From: Colias croceus | Taxonomy: Eukaryota > Arthropoda > Insecta > Lepidoptera > Pieridae | Length of the DNA stretch: 64,000 nt | Reading direction: 5' to 3' | NCBI RefSeq assembly: GCF_905220415.1 | Contig: NC_059556.1 | Location: 1,252,501 to 1,316,500 of the forward strand | Shown here: positions 53,201 through 59,050 of the stretch, in pieces | Numbering within the stretch: the first letter of the stretch is position 1 | Layout: every line of letters starts with the position of its first letter | Translations under genes and position numbers: made by a program | The notes under the pieces: model-generated | Told to the model about the DNA's origin: nothing | Database searches by the model: none | The model's input: the letters and a program-made list of their open reading frames with translations, nothing else

Positions 53201-53459
53201 TGTATCTTCTTCTCAATAAACAAAAAATAAATTAAATAATAATAAAAAAGTTCATATTCATCGCAAAGCCTTCTCCTCATCCAAAAGTTTTCAACTGGTT
53301 CTATGTTTAGCTCAATAAATAAATAAATAAAATTTTTATTATTTTTTTGCAGATTTTTTAGAAAACCTGCGCGAAACGCAACGTCAGCGGCTCCAACCGC
53401 GCACACCGCCGCCCCTACCGCCCAAACCGACACACCGACCCGCGCCCACACTTGTGTGA
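26158..53459 (+). CDS. loco: loco: RGS12/RGS14-family regulator of G-protein signalling (gene-level entry, first exon B isoform)
   Basis: Join of eleven exons: 26158-26244, 45399-45491, 45847-46001, 47608-47812, 48399-48527, 48984-49094, 50906-51079, 51372-51614, 52469-52681, 52867-53029, 53353-53459. All junctions are GT-AG and keep frame, giving 559 residues (530 shared by every isoform), close to mammalian RGS14. The RGS domain is at about 80-205 (EFAAENIRFWWSCEQY, PINVD, KFDSYPRFLRS). The first Ras-binding domain is at about 270-340 (CRVVLPGGATTVV), the second at about 340-420, and a degenerate GoLoco-like helix at about 525-542 precedes a proline-rich tail. RGS domains accelerate GTP hydrolysis by Gi/Go alpha subunits at the membrane; Drosophila Loco acts in glia and asymmetric division. 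A proline/arginine-rich insert interrupts the second RBD. Alternative first exons imply several N-termini. Confidence 0.88.
26245..27705. other. intronic, nothing recognised
   Basis: AT-rich intron sequence with no supported feature. Confidence 0.5.
27706..27943 (-). mobile_element. Lep1/Helitron-like element (family 1), full length
   Basis: CTAG and CCCGCGGCTTCGCCCGCG at the left, GCATTTATAATATTAGTATG at the right; about 238 bp, same body as the other family-1 copies. Confidence 0.85.
28000..28080 (-). repeat. LINE 3' end fragment (minus orientation)
   Basis: GGCGGCCTTATTGCTCAACA and GCAATCTCTACCAGGCAACC match the 12465 and 17454 copies in order and orientation. Confidence 0.6.
28378..30260. 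mobile_element. TIR DNA transposon (Harbinger-like duplication) carrying a large inverted repeat
   Basis: The left end GGGTCTCAGCACACATATGG and the right end CCATATGTGTGCTGAGACCT (one terminal mismatch) are inverted; the match extends through GATCGGAAAGGGATCGTAAC, about 40 bp. TTA flanks both sides, as in PIF/Harbinger. No transposase is visible. Inside lie a palindrome with 465-bp arms and a GC-rich right part with three CCGCGCTTACGTCTC units at 30009-30068. Confidence 0.75.
28470..29907. repeat. giant inverted repeat, about 465-bp arms, one arm partly duplicated
   Basis: The left arm 28470-28934 is the reverse complement of 29442-29907, with only scattered mismatches. Landmarks are GATCCGGCTGCAGGATTAGT at the outer edge and GCGTCGGTGTACTAATAGGC at the inner edge. 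A third copy of the inner 373 bp lies at 29069-29441 in the orientation of the right arm, next to the loop. A transcript through it would fold into a long double-stranded hairpin. No coding capacity. Confidence 0.85.
30262..31187. other. intronic, nothing recognised
   Basis: AT-rich intron; no feature supported. Confidence 0.5.
31188..31407 (+). mobile_element. Helitron-like element, diverged family-1 variant
   Basis: The 5' edge is CTAATATTATAAATGCGAAA and the 3' edge GCGGGCGGAAAGCTAG. The middle differs from typical family-1 copies (TTTAACACACATATAGAGG) and matches the copy at 36439. Confidence 0.8.
31408..33208. other. intronic, one repeat fragment
   Basis: AT-rich intron. It contains a repeat at 32443-32525 (AAGCGGCCCGATCGG ... 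GATTCCGGGGCCTGAG), a direct copy of which lies at 33722-33806. The pair looks like a LINE 3' UTR family. Nothing else is recognised. Confidence 0.55.
33209..33400 (-). mobile_element. Helitron-like element, family 4, degraded
   Basis: It has CCCCGCGGTTTTACCCGC at the left, AGATTAGCGCGTTGAAGCAA, and AGCTTTATAATATTGATGAT at the right, the family-4 order seen at 34357 and 55533. The CTAG terminus is lost (ACTTG). Confidence 0.65.
33722..33806 (+). repeat. LINE 3' UTR-like fragment
   Basis: GAGCGGCCCAATGAGACCAC and TTCTATTGTGTCTGTGATTC match 32443-32525 in the same orientation. Confidence 0.6.
33958..34293 (+). mobile_element. Lep1/Helitron-like element (family 1) with internal 102-bp duplication and 11-bp flanking repeat
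   Basis: It runs from TATTATAAATGCGAAAG to GCGGGCGGAAAGCTAG. The inner block from 34080 is repeated 102 bp later (34182), which makes the copy longer than its relatives. TGAGTACATAA lies immediately on both sides (33947-33957 and 34294-34304), an exact 11-bp direct repeat not expected from Helitron insertion. Confidence 0.85.
34357..34550 (-). mobile_element. Helitron-like element, family 4
   Basis: CTAG then CTTTGCTCTGCGGTTTCACC at the left; GCGCGTTCAAACAAACAAAC and TTTATAATATTAGCATAGAT at the right. Non-coding, about 194 bp. Confidence 0.75.
35120..35601 (-). mobile_element. Helitron-like element, family 3
   Basis: CTAG then CTTCCGCCCGCGACTCCGTC at the left. The body shares AGGATAAAAAGTATCCTATT and an (ACAG)n tract with the copy at 63615, in opposite orientation. 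It ends near TTATTATATGTATAGAT. Non-coding, about 480 bp. Confidence 0.75.
35602..36438. other. intronic, nothing recognised
   Basis: AT-rich; an imperfect inverted pair around AGAGCCCGTGGG (36112) and CCCACGGGCTCT (36270) suggests a small degraded MITE of about 170 bp. No gene. Confidence 0.45.
36439..36660 (+). mobile_element. Helitron-like element, family-1 variant
   Basis: The 5' edge is ATCCTACTAATATTATAAAT and the 3' edge GCCGCGGGCGGAAATCTAG. The middle matches the 31188 copy. Confidence 0.8.
36847..37087. mobile_element. MITE with TTA target duplication
   Basis: Inverted ends CGGTGCGTTTACA and TGTAAATGCACCG, flanked by TTA at 36844-36846 and 37088-37090; 241 bp, no coding capacity. 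The TTA duplication points to a PIF/Harbinger-type MITE. Confidence 0.7.
38152..38172 (+). CDS. weak candidate first exon (7 codons, phase 0)
   Basis: ATG 38152 opens MTRKHAK and meets AAG|GTTAGT in phase 0. Two initiator-like motifs (TCAGTC 37752, TCAGTT 37769) lie about 400 nt upstream, with an imperfect DPE. It would fit as another loco first exon, but so short a stretch may be chance. Confidence 0.25.
38173..40104. other. intronic, nothing recognised
   Basis: AT-rich, with one GC-richer patch at 39362-39425 (ACGCGGACGCGTGGG) of unknown nature. No gene. Confidence 0.5.
40105..40182 (+). repeat. SINE 3' body fragment
   Basis: ATGTCTCAGTCTGGCTTAAT and CAGAAGGCTGATCACCTTCT match the body of the SINE at 49242. 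The tRNA-like head is missing. Confidence 0.65.
40183..40315 (+). mobile_element. Helitron-like element, family 4, internally deleted
   Basis: It starts ATCTATACTAATATTATAAA, continues through TTTGAACGCGCTAATCTCAG and ends GAGCTAG at 40315. It directly abuts the SINE fragment. Confidence 0.7.
40316..41606. other. intronic, nothing recognised
   Basis: No feature supported except that the last 200-400 bases may contain the 5' UTR of the candidate exon at 41607. Confidence 0.45.
41607..41654 (+). CDS. loco: loco, candidate alternative first exon C
   Basis: ATG 41607 opens 16 codons (MPTLLTEKFYARLAWF) that end at the strong donor TTT|GTGAGT, phase 0. An initiator-like TCAGTT lies near 41217 with a four-of-five DPE match. 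It is 3.7 kb upstream of the shared exon. Assignment rests on phase and position only. Confidence 0.45.
41655..43054. other. intronic, nothing recognised
   Basis: AT-rich intron; the plus frame 42545-42793 shows no family features and is not called. Confidence 0.5.
43055..43287. mobile_element. putative GC-rich MITE
   Basis: A sharply bounded GC-rich island in AT-rich intron. The edges CATTCACTACACGCACC and GGGTGCGCCTGTGAATG are imperfect inverted repeats; inside, AGATTTGTCCGCGGACTTGT is complementary to a GGACAAATCCG motif near 43110. An open frame across it is incidental. Confidence 0.45.
43288..44574. other. intronic, one LINE fragment
   Basis: At 44215-44340 a stretch with GATCATCTGATGCTAAGTGG and TCACCGCCCATAGACT matches a 3' UTR type common in lepidopteran LINEs. 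The remainder shows nothing recognisable. Confidence 0.5.
44575..44610 (+). CDS. loco: loco, candidate alternative first exon D
   Basis: ATG 44575, in the context GAAAATGG, opens MVVWYVTDADVE and ends GAG|GTAAAT in phase 0, less than 800 nt before the shared exon at 45399. Short, but its phase and closeness to the shared exon fit the most proximal alternative start. No initiator/DPE pair was found for it. Confidence 0.4.
45399..45491 (+). CDS. loco: loco, first shared exon
   Basis: Acceptor TTACAG precedes AGT GAG CAG; the donor is AAG|GTAAGG. It encodes 31 residues (SEQSSPFRRWTTGSGAGSSY to NIYNK), a basic serine/glycine segment before the RGS domain. Phase 0 at both ends, so it can accept any of the phase-0 first exons. 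Confidence 0.85.
45847..46001 (+). CDS. loco: loco, RGS domain exon 1
   Basis: Acceptor CTATTCCAG; donor AAG|GTGAGT; phase 0 in, phase 2 out. It encodes a glycine-rich stretch and then RWSLGLEHLLADRAG and AHFLDKEFAAENI, the first helices of the RGS box. The Glu-Asn-Ile of the G-alpha-contacting loop is present. The donor is followed by a GT-rich simple repeat at 46046-46085. Confidence 0.88.
46847..47092 (-). mobile_element. Lep1/Helitron-like element (family 1), next to a (GAAA)n tract
   Basis: CTAG and CACCCGCAGCTTCGCCCGCG at the left, TATAATATTATTAGTATGG at the right. Fourteen bases later comes (GAAA)n at 47106-47140. Association of Lep1-type elements with GAAA microsatellites has been described in Lepidoptera. 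Confidence 0.8.
47106..47400 (-). repeat. LINE 3' end with (TTTC)n tail
   Basis: A (GAAA)n tract at 47106-47140 is followed by CATTTATTTCAAGGACATC, which on the minus strand is an AATAAA signal in front of a TTTC-type tail. The rest, to about 47400, is an A-rich non-coding 3' UTR. It is a 5'-truncated non-LTR copy in the loco intron. Confidence 0.55.
47608..47812 (+). CDS. loco: loco, RGS domain exon 2
   Basis: Acceptor ACCCACAG; donor CAG|GTAAGT; one base completes the split Arg codon, then 68 codons. Residues FWWSCEQYRTC, NEIWQRHL and EPINVDAAAKR are the diagnostic central RGS helices. Ends phase 0 with LPADLFAQ. Confidence 0.92.
48399..48527 (+). CDS. loco: loco, RGS domain exon 3
   Basis: Acceptor CTTAATCAG; donor CCCAAG|GTATGC; 43 codons, phase 0. 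AQKQIFNVMKFDSYPRFLRS is the conserved last RGS helix pair. A second copy of the exon end and donor lies 48 nt downstream, so in-frame extension to 48575 (adding VCTHIHTPYPFDQAPK) is possible. Confidence 0.9.
48586..48790. repeat. CA-rich simple sequence
   Basis: Imperfect ACACAY iterations fill the start of the intron after the tandem donors. Open frames on both strands here are artefacts of the composition. Confidence 0.8.
48984..49094 (+). CDS. loco: loco, linker exon between RGS and RBD
   Basis: Acceptor ATTTGCAG; donor GAT|GTGAGT; 37 codons, phase 0. It encodes a basic, serine-rich linker (LKKSSSNASERRRSAGLLPW, RRNASRDRAD), rich in likely kinase sites of the RRxS type. Confidence 0.85.
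49242..49448 (+). mobile_element. tRNA-derived SINE with 10-bp target duplication
   Basis: ATGTGTCATA flanks the 207-bp element at 49232-49241 and 49449-49458. The head has a tRNA-like A box (TGGTACAGTGG) and B box (GAGTTCGATTCCC) at normal spacing, the internal RNA polymerase III promoter. The tRNA-unrelated body (TGTCTCGGTCTGGTAGGACA onward) is shared with 40105-40182. It sits in a loco intron. Confidence 0.85.
49459..50560. other. intronic, nothing recognised
   Basis: AT-rich loco intron; no feature supported. Confidence 0.5.
50561..50880 (-). pseudogene. Jockey-type LINE reverse transcriptase fragment
   Basis: On the minus strand LQFGVPQGSHLGPLFFILF and MNDI are read near 50700-50630, a standard reverse transcriptase motif of Jockey-clade LINEs. 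Upstream, remnants of KAFD-like (MAFD) and WVFKS segments follow in the expected order but with stops and frame changes. It is a decayed fragment inside the intron before exon 50906. Confidence 0.7.
50906..51079 (+). CDS. loco: loco, Ras-binding domain 1 exon
   Basis: Acceptor TTCTTGTAG; donor GAGCAG|GTAGGG; 58 codons, phase 0. CRVVLPGGATTVVGVDNN and LTVRRLVDRLLQKRNLLC follow the beta-hairpin and helix of a Raf-type ubiquitin-fold RBD as in RGS12/14. In RGS14 this domain binds active Ras and Rap GTPases; here binding is inferred. Confidence 0.92.
51372..51614 (+). CDS. loco: loco, end of RBD1 and start of RBD2
   Basis: Acceptor GTGTTAAG (weak pyrimidine tract); donor CTGCAG|GTGAGT; 81 codons, phase 0. 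GKCAVVERRCVVRVQV and RRLRHVLRPLLARY fit the strands and helix of the second RBD. They are followed by a proline/arginine-rich run (PPPAAPRRAPPRARPLPP) unusual for the family. The exon is extremely GC-rich, unlike its AT-rich introns. Its last ~137 bases plus the donor are repeated three more times downstream; only the first donor keeps the next exon in frame. Confidence 0.85.
51477..52050. repeat. loco: 142-bp tandem repeat, four copies, of exon end plus splice donor
   Basis: The segment from GTGCGCTGCCGGCCCGCGCG to CTGCAGGTGAGTGTG recurs with donors after 51614, 51756, 51898 and 52040, an exact 142-bp period. Copies 3 and 4 share a G-to-C change (CCGCCCCCCGC instead of CCGCCCGCCGC), so they are more recent relatives. 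The period is not a multiple of three. Confidence 0.9.
52469..52681 (+). CDS. loco: loco, end of RBD2 and acidic glycine-rich segment
   Basis: Acceptor CTTGTTGCAG; donor ACCTTG|GTTAGT; 71 codons, phase 0. DLDGARLQIVEVGEGDW completes the second RBD. A low-complexity Gly/Glu stretch from a purine-rich tract (GEGEGEDSGEGDADS) follows; it is likely disordered and prone to length variation. Confidence 0.87.
52867..53029 (+). CDS. loco: loco, Ser/Gly/Pro-rich exon
   Basis: Acceptor ATCCACAG; donor CCACCTG|GTAAGT; 54 codons plus one base. It encodes a disordered, Ser/Gly/Pro-rich linker (NSGSSGGFPDNISNRSSGPP) ending LHHHPP. Phase 1 out. Confidence 0.85.
53353..53459 (+). CDS. loco: loco, last coding exon: GoLoco-like helix and Pro-rich tail
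   Basis: Acceptor TTTTTGCAG, two bases completing Asp, then DFLENLRETQRQRLQPRT, PPPLPPKPTHRPAPTLV and TGA. The helix resembles a GoLoco motif (hydrophobic start, then Q-x-x-R), but the acidic Asp-Gln-Arg finger that contacts nucleotide on Gi-GDP is replaced. PPPLPPKP is a likely SH3-binding stretch. The stop codon lies inside the first unit of the 3' UTR tandem repeat. Confidence 0.82.
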
Positions 53460-53890
53460 ACTTACCGCTAGTTGTGAGGCCAGAGACAAGATAGAACATT
53501 GTGGCACACATGTGACCATAGATAAACAAAAGTTTTACCAACAGTTTTACACCAGTGGCTTCAACTGACGCACTGTGTGAACTTGCCGCTAGTTGTGTGG
53601 CCAGAGACAAGATAAGAACATTGTGGCACGTGTGTGACCATAGATAAACACAAGTTTTACGAACAGTTTTACAACGCCAGCAGCTCCAACTGACGCACTG
53701 TGTGAACATACTAGTTGTGTGGCCAGAGACAAGATAGAACATTGTGGCACGTGTGTGACCATAGATAAACACAAGTTTTACGAACAGTTTTACAACGCCA
53801 GCAGCTCCAACTGACGCACTGTGTGAACGTACCGCTAGTTGTGTGGCCAGAGACAAGATAGAACATTGTGGCACGTTTGTGACCATAGAC
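53454..53890 (+). repeat. loco: 121-125-bp tandem repeat in the loco 3' UTR
   Basis: GTGTGAAC marks unit starts at 53454, 53575, 53700 and 53821; the fourth is partial. Each unit holds GTTGTGTGGCCAGAGACAAG, CATTGTGGCACGTGTGTGAC and AGTTTTACGAACAGTTTTAC. The first unit overlaps the stop codon. Long minus-strand frames across it are incidental. Confidence 0.85.
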
Positions 53891-54081
53891 AACATTCTAA
53901 TAATGTCACGTGAAATTGTGCTACTTTGTTCCATAGAGCATGGACAAATTGTAGAAGTTGGGAAATGGAATCGTTTACATTAGACAAGGATGCCCTATGG
54001 AAATTAACGCATTTGAATGAAATGATGTCTTCGAGTAAATGTGTGACGTATTTCTTGTTCATTAAAATGTGTTGTAATTAA

Positions 54082-54087
54082 AATAAA
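54082..54087 (+). terminator. loco: loco proximal poly(A) signal
   Basis: AATAAA, 623 nt after the stop, followed by GTTTGGACTTGGACTTGTG, a GU-rich downstream element. Confidence 0.6.
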
Positions 54088-54099
54088 GTTTGGACTTGG

Positions 54100-55300
54100 A
54101 CTTGTGAATAATCATATATCGATGCGTTATTTGCAACAGCGACATCTAGTAACATATTTTGGAATTACAAACGTTAAACGCGCTGTTATCGATGAGTTCC
54201 AAAATCGTACGAATGAAAAATATATTTTAGAAGACATAAAAATTTTGATAATTTTATTAAAACGATGTAAATATATTGTGTAGACGTAAAATATAAAGTT
54301 GTGTTAGATTTAAGATATTGTATGATAATTTAATGTTTGAGAAGAGATTGTTTATGTCCATTCCAAATGATTTGAGTGGTGTACCAATGTGATACGTATT
54401 ATATACGTATAAAGAGAATATTATTGAGAAAAATATTTATATTGAAGGAAACTAAGTAGATTTTTATTTTTATTTTTTTGAAGTGAAACTTCTCGGGGTT
54501 CGAAAATAATTTAGTGTAACATTTTTTCGTTACGCGTGACATTTTTCCGTTACGCGCCATCTTTTTCTTATCCCTACCACGCGTGATTGACGTATTTCTG
54601 TAAAGTTGCATAAAGTAAATTATTTTTTGAAAAACAATAATACATAATAATTCATTTATTTATTGTAACATCATTTATCCTAAGGTCGTTAGGAAGTTTC
54701 ACTTCTTACGTGTGTATACGCACACATTTTTTTTTGTAATAAATGGTAAATCTATTAGAAACATGGCTATTACTCCAATCCAACGCAAACAATCATACCA
54801 CAATCAGTAAAAATTACTTAGTTTTCTCCATTGTAAATCCAGCTTTATTTATAGATCTTATTTTATTCATAAATTATTTAATATAATTCAGTAATTGTGG
54901 ATATTCAAATATAAAGATTAAAGTTAAACGTTGATTTTTTTTTATGAATCAAATTATTATTGATTTAGTGATTTCGTTCGTGGAAACTACGACGACTAAA
55001 TGTATTATTGTTGTACAAAATATATTAGTTAATTGTAAATATGTGTTTGTGCCTTGTAAAAAACATAAATTTTATCATATAATTGTGATTAATTTTGCAC
55101 ATTTTCTGATGACATTGTAAAGGCAACTACACAAGCGAATTACTAACGGAAATTGTATCAACACATACAAAATATGTAAAATGGATCCAACTCAGTGAGT
55201 TGTTTATATAATAAAAGAAGTGCTGTATGAATATGTTTGTTTTATTTTATCCTCTTATACTTAAATATACAACACTAGCAATGGTAGCTACCAGCTACAT
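54100..55300. other. AT-rich 3' flank of loco
   Basis: No coding signal. Either distal 3' UTR or intergenic sequence; a TTTTTCSGTTACGCG-type pair at 54523-54560 is a short direct repeat. Confidence 0.5.
55210..55215 (+). terminator. loco: possible loco distal poly(A) signal
   Basis: AATAAA followed within 25 nt by TGTTTGTTTTATTTT. It would give a 1.7-kb 3' UTR. Other AATAAA hexamers occur in between (for example near 54739). Confidence 0.35.
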
Positions 55301-55365
55301 TGCTGAACGCTCTAGGGCCGTATTACCTCTTATTTCTAGACAGTTTACGCCGTGAATTGAACAGC

Positions 55366-55471
55366 CCCCCTAGCCAAGTGGATTTCTGTTAGCGTAGCGT
55401 TCAATAGAATATACATTCGTAGTCTATTCTATTGAACGCTACGCTAACAGAAAGCCACTTGGCTAGGGGGG
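55366..55471. repeat. short palindromic MITE
   Basis: CCCCCCTAGCCAAGTGG and CCACTTGGCTAGGGGGG at the ends, with AGCGTAGCGTTCAATAGAAT complementary across a few-base loop near 55415. A near-perfect 106-bp hairpin. Confidence 0.8.
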
Positions 55472-55532
55472 ACAAGAAAATCCATATTAGTTATTATTAT
55501 CATATATTATCCATATCCATATTATACCATAA

Positions 55533-55699
55533 CTAGCTGTGCCCCGCCTCCTATTGGTCTTAGGGTGATGACCTTCCTCGATAAATGGCACAATAAATGG
55601 GCTATCTAACACCGAAAGAATTTTTCAAATCGGACCAGTAGTTCCTGAGATTAGCGCGTTCAAACAAACAAACTCCAGCTTTATAATATTACTATAGAT
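55533..55699 (-). mobile_element. Helitron-like element, family 4
   Basis: CTAG then CTGTGCCCCGCCTCCTATTG at the left; GCGCGTTCAAACAAACAAAC and TTTATAATATTACTATAGAT at the right. Confidence 0.75.
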
Positions 55700-56052
55700 T
55701 AACAATGGCTGGTTATTGCGATCATAATATGAATTTGCCAATCAGTTCAATTCACGGCGTAAACTGTCTGGAAATAAGAGGTCATAATACGGCCCCTGAT
55801 ACTTGATTCTTACTACAACCTACAATTATTTTTACAATCGACTACAAATGCACATGAAAAAGTCAGATAAAAATATGTTTACTGAGATAAAAACGAAAAG
55901 TTTACACACTACATACTGTAGGTACCTACTACATAGTAATAATGCACATAGAAGTCTGACAGGCTACCTGTGCAGGCTACCGTCACCTACCGCATAGATA
56001 ATACTGTATATATAAGAACCTACCGCCCGAATTGTTTTCGATTGTGTATGAC

Positions 56053-57105
56053 TTCTATTTATTTATTTATATAAGGCACAGTTACAGGATATAATCCCAA
56101 AACATTTACATAAACTTACTAAATTGATTAATATTAAAATTACATCCCAATTAAAACTGCACACAACATTTCAATCATAACAATAACATAAAAAAGTGAA
56201 TACAGTAACTATATACCATCATTAATTATTAAGTCAAGTGTTTTATCAATATATCACACAAAAAGTACTCATTAGCATAACAAAAATAATTAAAAATTAA
56301 TTATAAGTAAACTTGAATTTTATTCATCATTTAAATTAATATCTATTTTATTTCTAAATTGATACAAATTATATAGGAAAATATCATTATTATTACAAAT
56401 CTCATTATAAAGCCTACACATTCGGATCAAAGGGCTGTTCTGAGAGACCATGTTTTTTGTAGTTGGCAAGGCAAATAATTTATAAGACCTTTTGGACCGA
56501 CTTGGAACATTAATATTTATTTCATCTAATAAATTCTCATGCAGGGCACCATTGACAATCCTGTGAATATAACAAAGATCGGAGTTAATCCTCCGATTCT
56601 TCAAACTTTTCATGTTAAATTTTAAAAGTCTGTCATCATACTCCTTAATACTATTCCTTAAACCTAATCTAATACACAATGATCTTACAAATCGTCGCTG
56701 GATTGCCTCAATTCTATCAATATGTATATTATATATTGGTGACCATACCGACGAACAGTATTCAAGGATGCTTCTTACAAGAGAGTTATAAAGAATAATC
56801 CAAGAAGATGGACATTGAAATGGTTTGGCAACTCTGAGTATAAAGCCCAGAGCTCTGTTTGCTTTGCTACAAATGTGGTCATAATGGTTTCTAAATGACA
56901 ATACCGAATCAAATATTACTCCCAAATCTGATACCTGATCAACTCTTTCTAACACGAAATTTGAGATTCTGTATGAAAACTCAATTTTATATTTACTTTT
57001 GGAAAATGTTATCACTTTACACTTATTAATATTTAGTTCCATACAATTATCTATACACCAATCATGAATTTTATTTATGTCATATTGTAATAATTTACAA
57101 TTTTA
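56053..57105 (-). mobile_element. 5'-truncated Jockey-superfamily LINE
   Basis: It comprises the C-terminal ORF2 fragment (56320-57105), about 250 nt of 3' UTR and a TAAA-type tail at 56056-56072. It begins abruptly near 57105, typical of 5' truncation by incomplete reverse transcription. It lies between the convergent genes loco and mRpL45. Confidence 0.8.
56320..57105 (-). pseudogene. LINE ORF2 C-terminal fragment
   Basis: The open frame reads HDWCIDNCMELNINKCKVIT, then VSDLGVIFDSVLSFRNHYDH, YNSLVRSILEYCSSVWSP and IEAIQRRFVRSLC before its stop at 56320. This is the thumb and C-terminal part of Jockey/R1-type reverse transcriptases. The endonuclease, fingers and catalytic Asp residues are absent. 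The frame is uninterrupted, so the insertion is fairly young. Confidence 0.85.
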
Positions 57106-57145
57106 TTTTGTACAAGGTGTAAATTGCAAGTGCATTGTTTTGGTC

Positions 57146-57747
57146 GATCCGAACATAAGGCGAAATTCAACGGCCGCGGCGTGATAATAGAATGAGACCA
57201 ATTTTATAATTAATTTAGTATATTAAAAAATGTATTAAAAATGGGTTGACTTGGAAAATCCTGGACAGGACATTTTTAATGAATTAAAAAAAAACATTTA
57301 TTTTAATTTTTTATTAATTGCAGTTTCGAGATAATAAAACAATTTTGTAATAAAACATGCAGTGCTGACAAAATTTTTTTTTTCATCATCCTATCAAGTG
57401 AAAATAACTGGTACCGACATACCTGTTTATACCTGCCAACCTAGCCGTTTGTCCCGGTAAATATTAGAAAACGACTATGACTGCACTTCCTCCAAGGACT
57501 GCACATTCTGTAGGTTTCATACTTTAAGTCTATTATATTTTTTTTTATTAGTATCTTGATACTGCAATTAATTAAAAAAAAAATGTTTTTTTTTTAATTC
57601 ATTAAAAATGTCCTGTCCAGGATTTTCCCAGTCAACCCATTTTTAATACATTTTTTAATAGACTAAATTTATTATAAAATTGGTCTCATTCTATTATCAC
57701 GCCGCGCCATTGAATTTCGCCTTCTCAGTTCGCCTTATGTTCGGATC
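57146..57747. repeat. foldback element, about 200-bp arms
   Basis: GATCCGAACATAAGGCGAA at the left and its complement, ending CCTTATGTTCGGATC, at the right. The arms continue through AATAGAATGAGACCAATTTT and GGAAAATCCTGGACAGGACA, with small differences. The spacer is about 57375-57540. Confidence 0.75.
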
Positions 57748-58077
57748 TAAAGCGCAATACACATTGAGCCCGCCGGGCCGCCGTCATATGTCGGCAACTT
57801 TTTGTCGGCGGTTTAGTTGGCGGCTTCACTTATTACAAGCCGGAAAATTTGGTCGGCGGCATGTCGGCGGCTTGAGATAAGAAATTTATTTGGCAGTCAA
57901 CTACAGGTCGAGCGTCGCCGGGCAACTGAGCGCAGGCGTACCCAAGCCGCCAACATGTCGGCGGGCAACACGCGCGGGCGCATGTTGACGACATGATTCT
58001 TTTCATACAGGCCGCCGGGCTCTGTCGCCGGGCTTTGTCGGCGGCCCGGCGGGCTCAGTGTGTATTGCGCTTTAGAC
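57748..58077. mobile_element. GC-rich MITE with about 33-bp inverted ends
   Basis: TAAAGCGCAATACACATTGA followed by GCCCGCCGGGCCGCC at the left; GGCGGCCCGGCGGGC and TCAGTGTGTATTGCGCTTTA at the right. TA flanks are compatible with a Tc1/mariner-type duplication. It contains several TGTCGGCGG iterations. It directly abuts the foldback element at 57146-57747. Confidence 0.75.
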
Positions 58078-58517
58078 CATTTAGTTTAAGTTTTGAAATA
58101 CGACGATAAGCGAAGATCTGCTGCGCATTATTTATTTTTTGAGTACTGTACAGGACTACCTAGTCTTATTTTGAAAATGATGTGAAGGGATGTTTACATT
58201 CTAAACTTAGCATGAACGCTCATACACGAGTGACTGTAAATCAATGTAAATTAAAGTTTTAGGTGACAAAAATAATGAAATGGGGTTACAGATTTACTAA
58301 GCGAACGACGAACAGATCAGCGACTAACAAACGTTAATTTCTGTTACAATTTAAAATACAAAATTAGAAAGAAAGAAAAAAATTAGCAGCTTCCCACGAA
58401 AATATAGACATCAGCTTCCTAATATTTGTTTGAGTGACAACGTTATACGCCCTGAATTTTTTTTCATTATTTGGCTTATGGGGCATATGATTTATACTGA
58501 GCGGCATTTTATTCTTA

Positions 58518-58805
58518 TGCCTCCTCCACACTACTCGCGAAGTTGAACGAGGTTAGACGAATAGAATAGTGTAGAGAGGCACTTCGGCTTACTTCGTCCA
58601 ACTTTACCTCGCCTCGGCCGACTTCCGTTTGTTGTCGGTTTTTGCGCCCGAGTCAAAGGGCACGAAGTTACCTGAAGTTCGTTCTGAATATGATCGTATG
58701 CGCTCCTCGCGAAGTTGAACGAGTGTGTAGTGTAGCACCGCGGACTTCAGTCAACTTCGGCCGAGTACTTCGCCGAGGAACTTCGCGAGTAGTGTGGAGG
58801 AGGCA
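58518..58805. mobile_element. MITE with TTA target duplication
   Basis: TGCCTCCTCCACACTACTCG and CGAGTAGTGTGGAGGAGGCA are perfect 20-bp (extending to about 27-bp, through CGAAGTT) inverted ends, flanked by TTA at 58515-58517 and 58806-58808. 288 bp, GC-rich with repeated AACTTCG motifs, non-coding. PIF/Harbinger-type. Confidence 0.85.
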
Positions 58806-58870
58806 TTATGAGGTATTTAGCGATTTAGTTATCAGCGACTAATAAACATTAATTTCAGTTATAATAGTTA

Positions 58871-59050
58871 GTTTACTAATATTATAAAGAGGAAAACTTT
58901 GTTTGTTTGTTTGTAATGAATAGGCTCATAAACTACTGGACCGATTTTGATGAAATTTGGCACAGATAATCTTTAGACCCTGAGAAAGAACATAGGCTAC
59001 TTTTTATTGCGAAATATGTACCACGGACGAAGCCGGGGCGGACCGCTTGT
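58871..59050 (+). mobile_element. Helitron-like element, family 2
   Basis: TTTACTAATATTATAAAGAG to GACGAAGCCGGGGCGGACCG, with the terminal CTAG altered to CTTG. Matches 60071-60263. Confidence 0.75.

Larger units (their letters stand above)
55313..55795. mobile_element. TIR element with two nested repeats
   Basis: The outer ends GGCCGTATTACCTCTTATTT and its complement near 55795 continue inverted through CAGTTTACGCCGTGAATTGA, about 48 bp. Inside are a 110-bp perfect-type palindrome (55366-55471, CCCCCCTAGCCAAGTGG arms) and a family-4 Helitron-like copy (55533-55699). No coding capacity. Confidence 0.75.

Noticed and set aside
53128..53934. 268-codon open frame on the minus strand
   Set aside because: It lies across the loco 3' UTR tandem repeat and the last coding exon; the translation is a repeated low-information motif produced by the repeat units.
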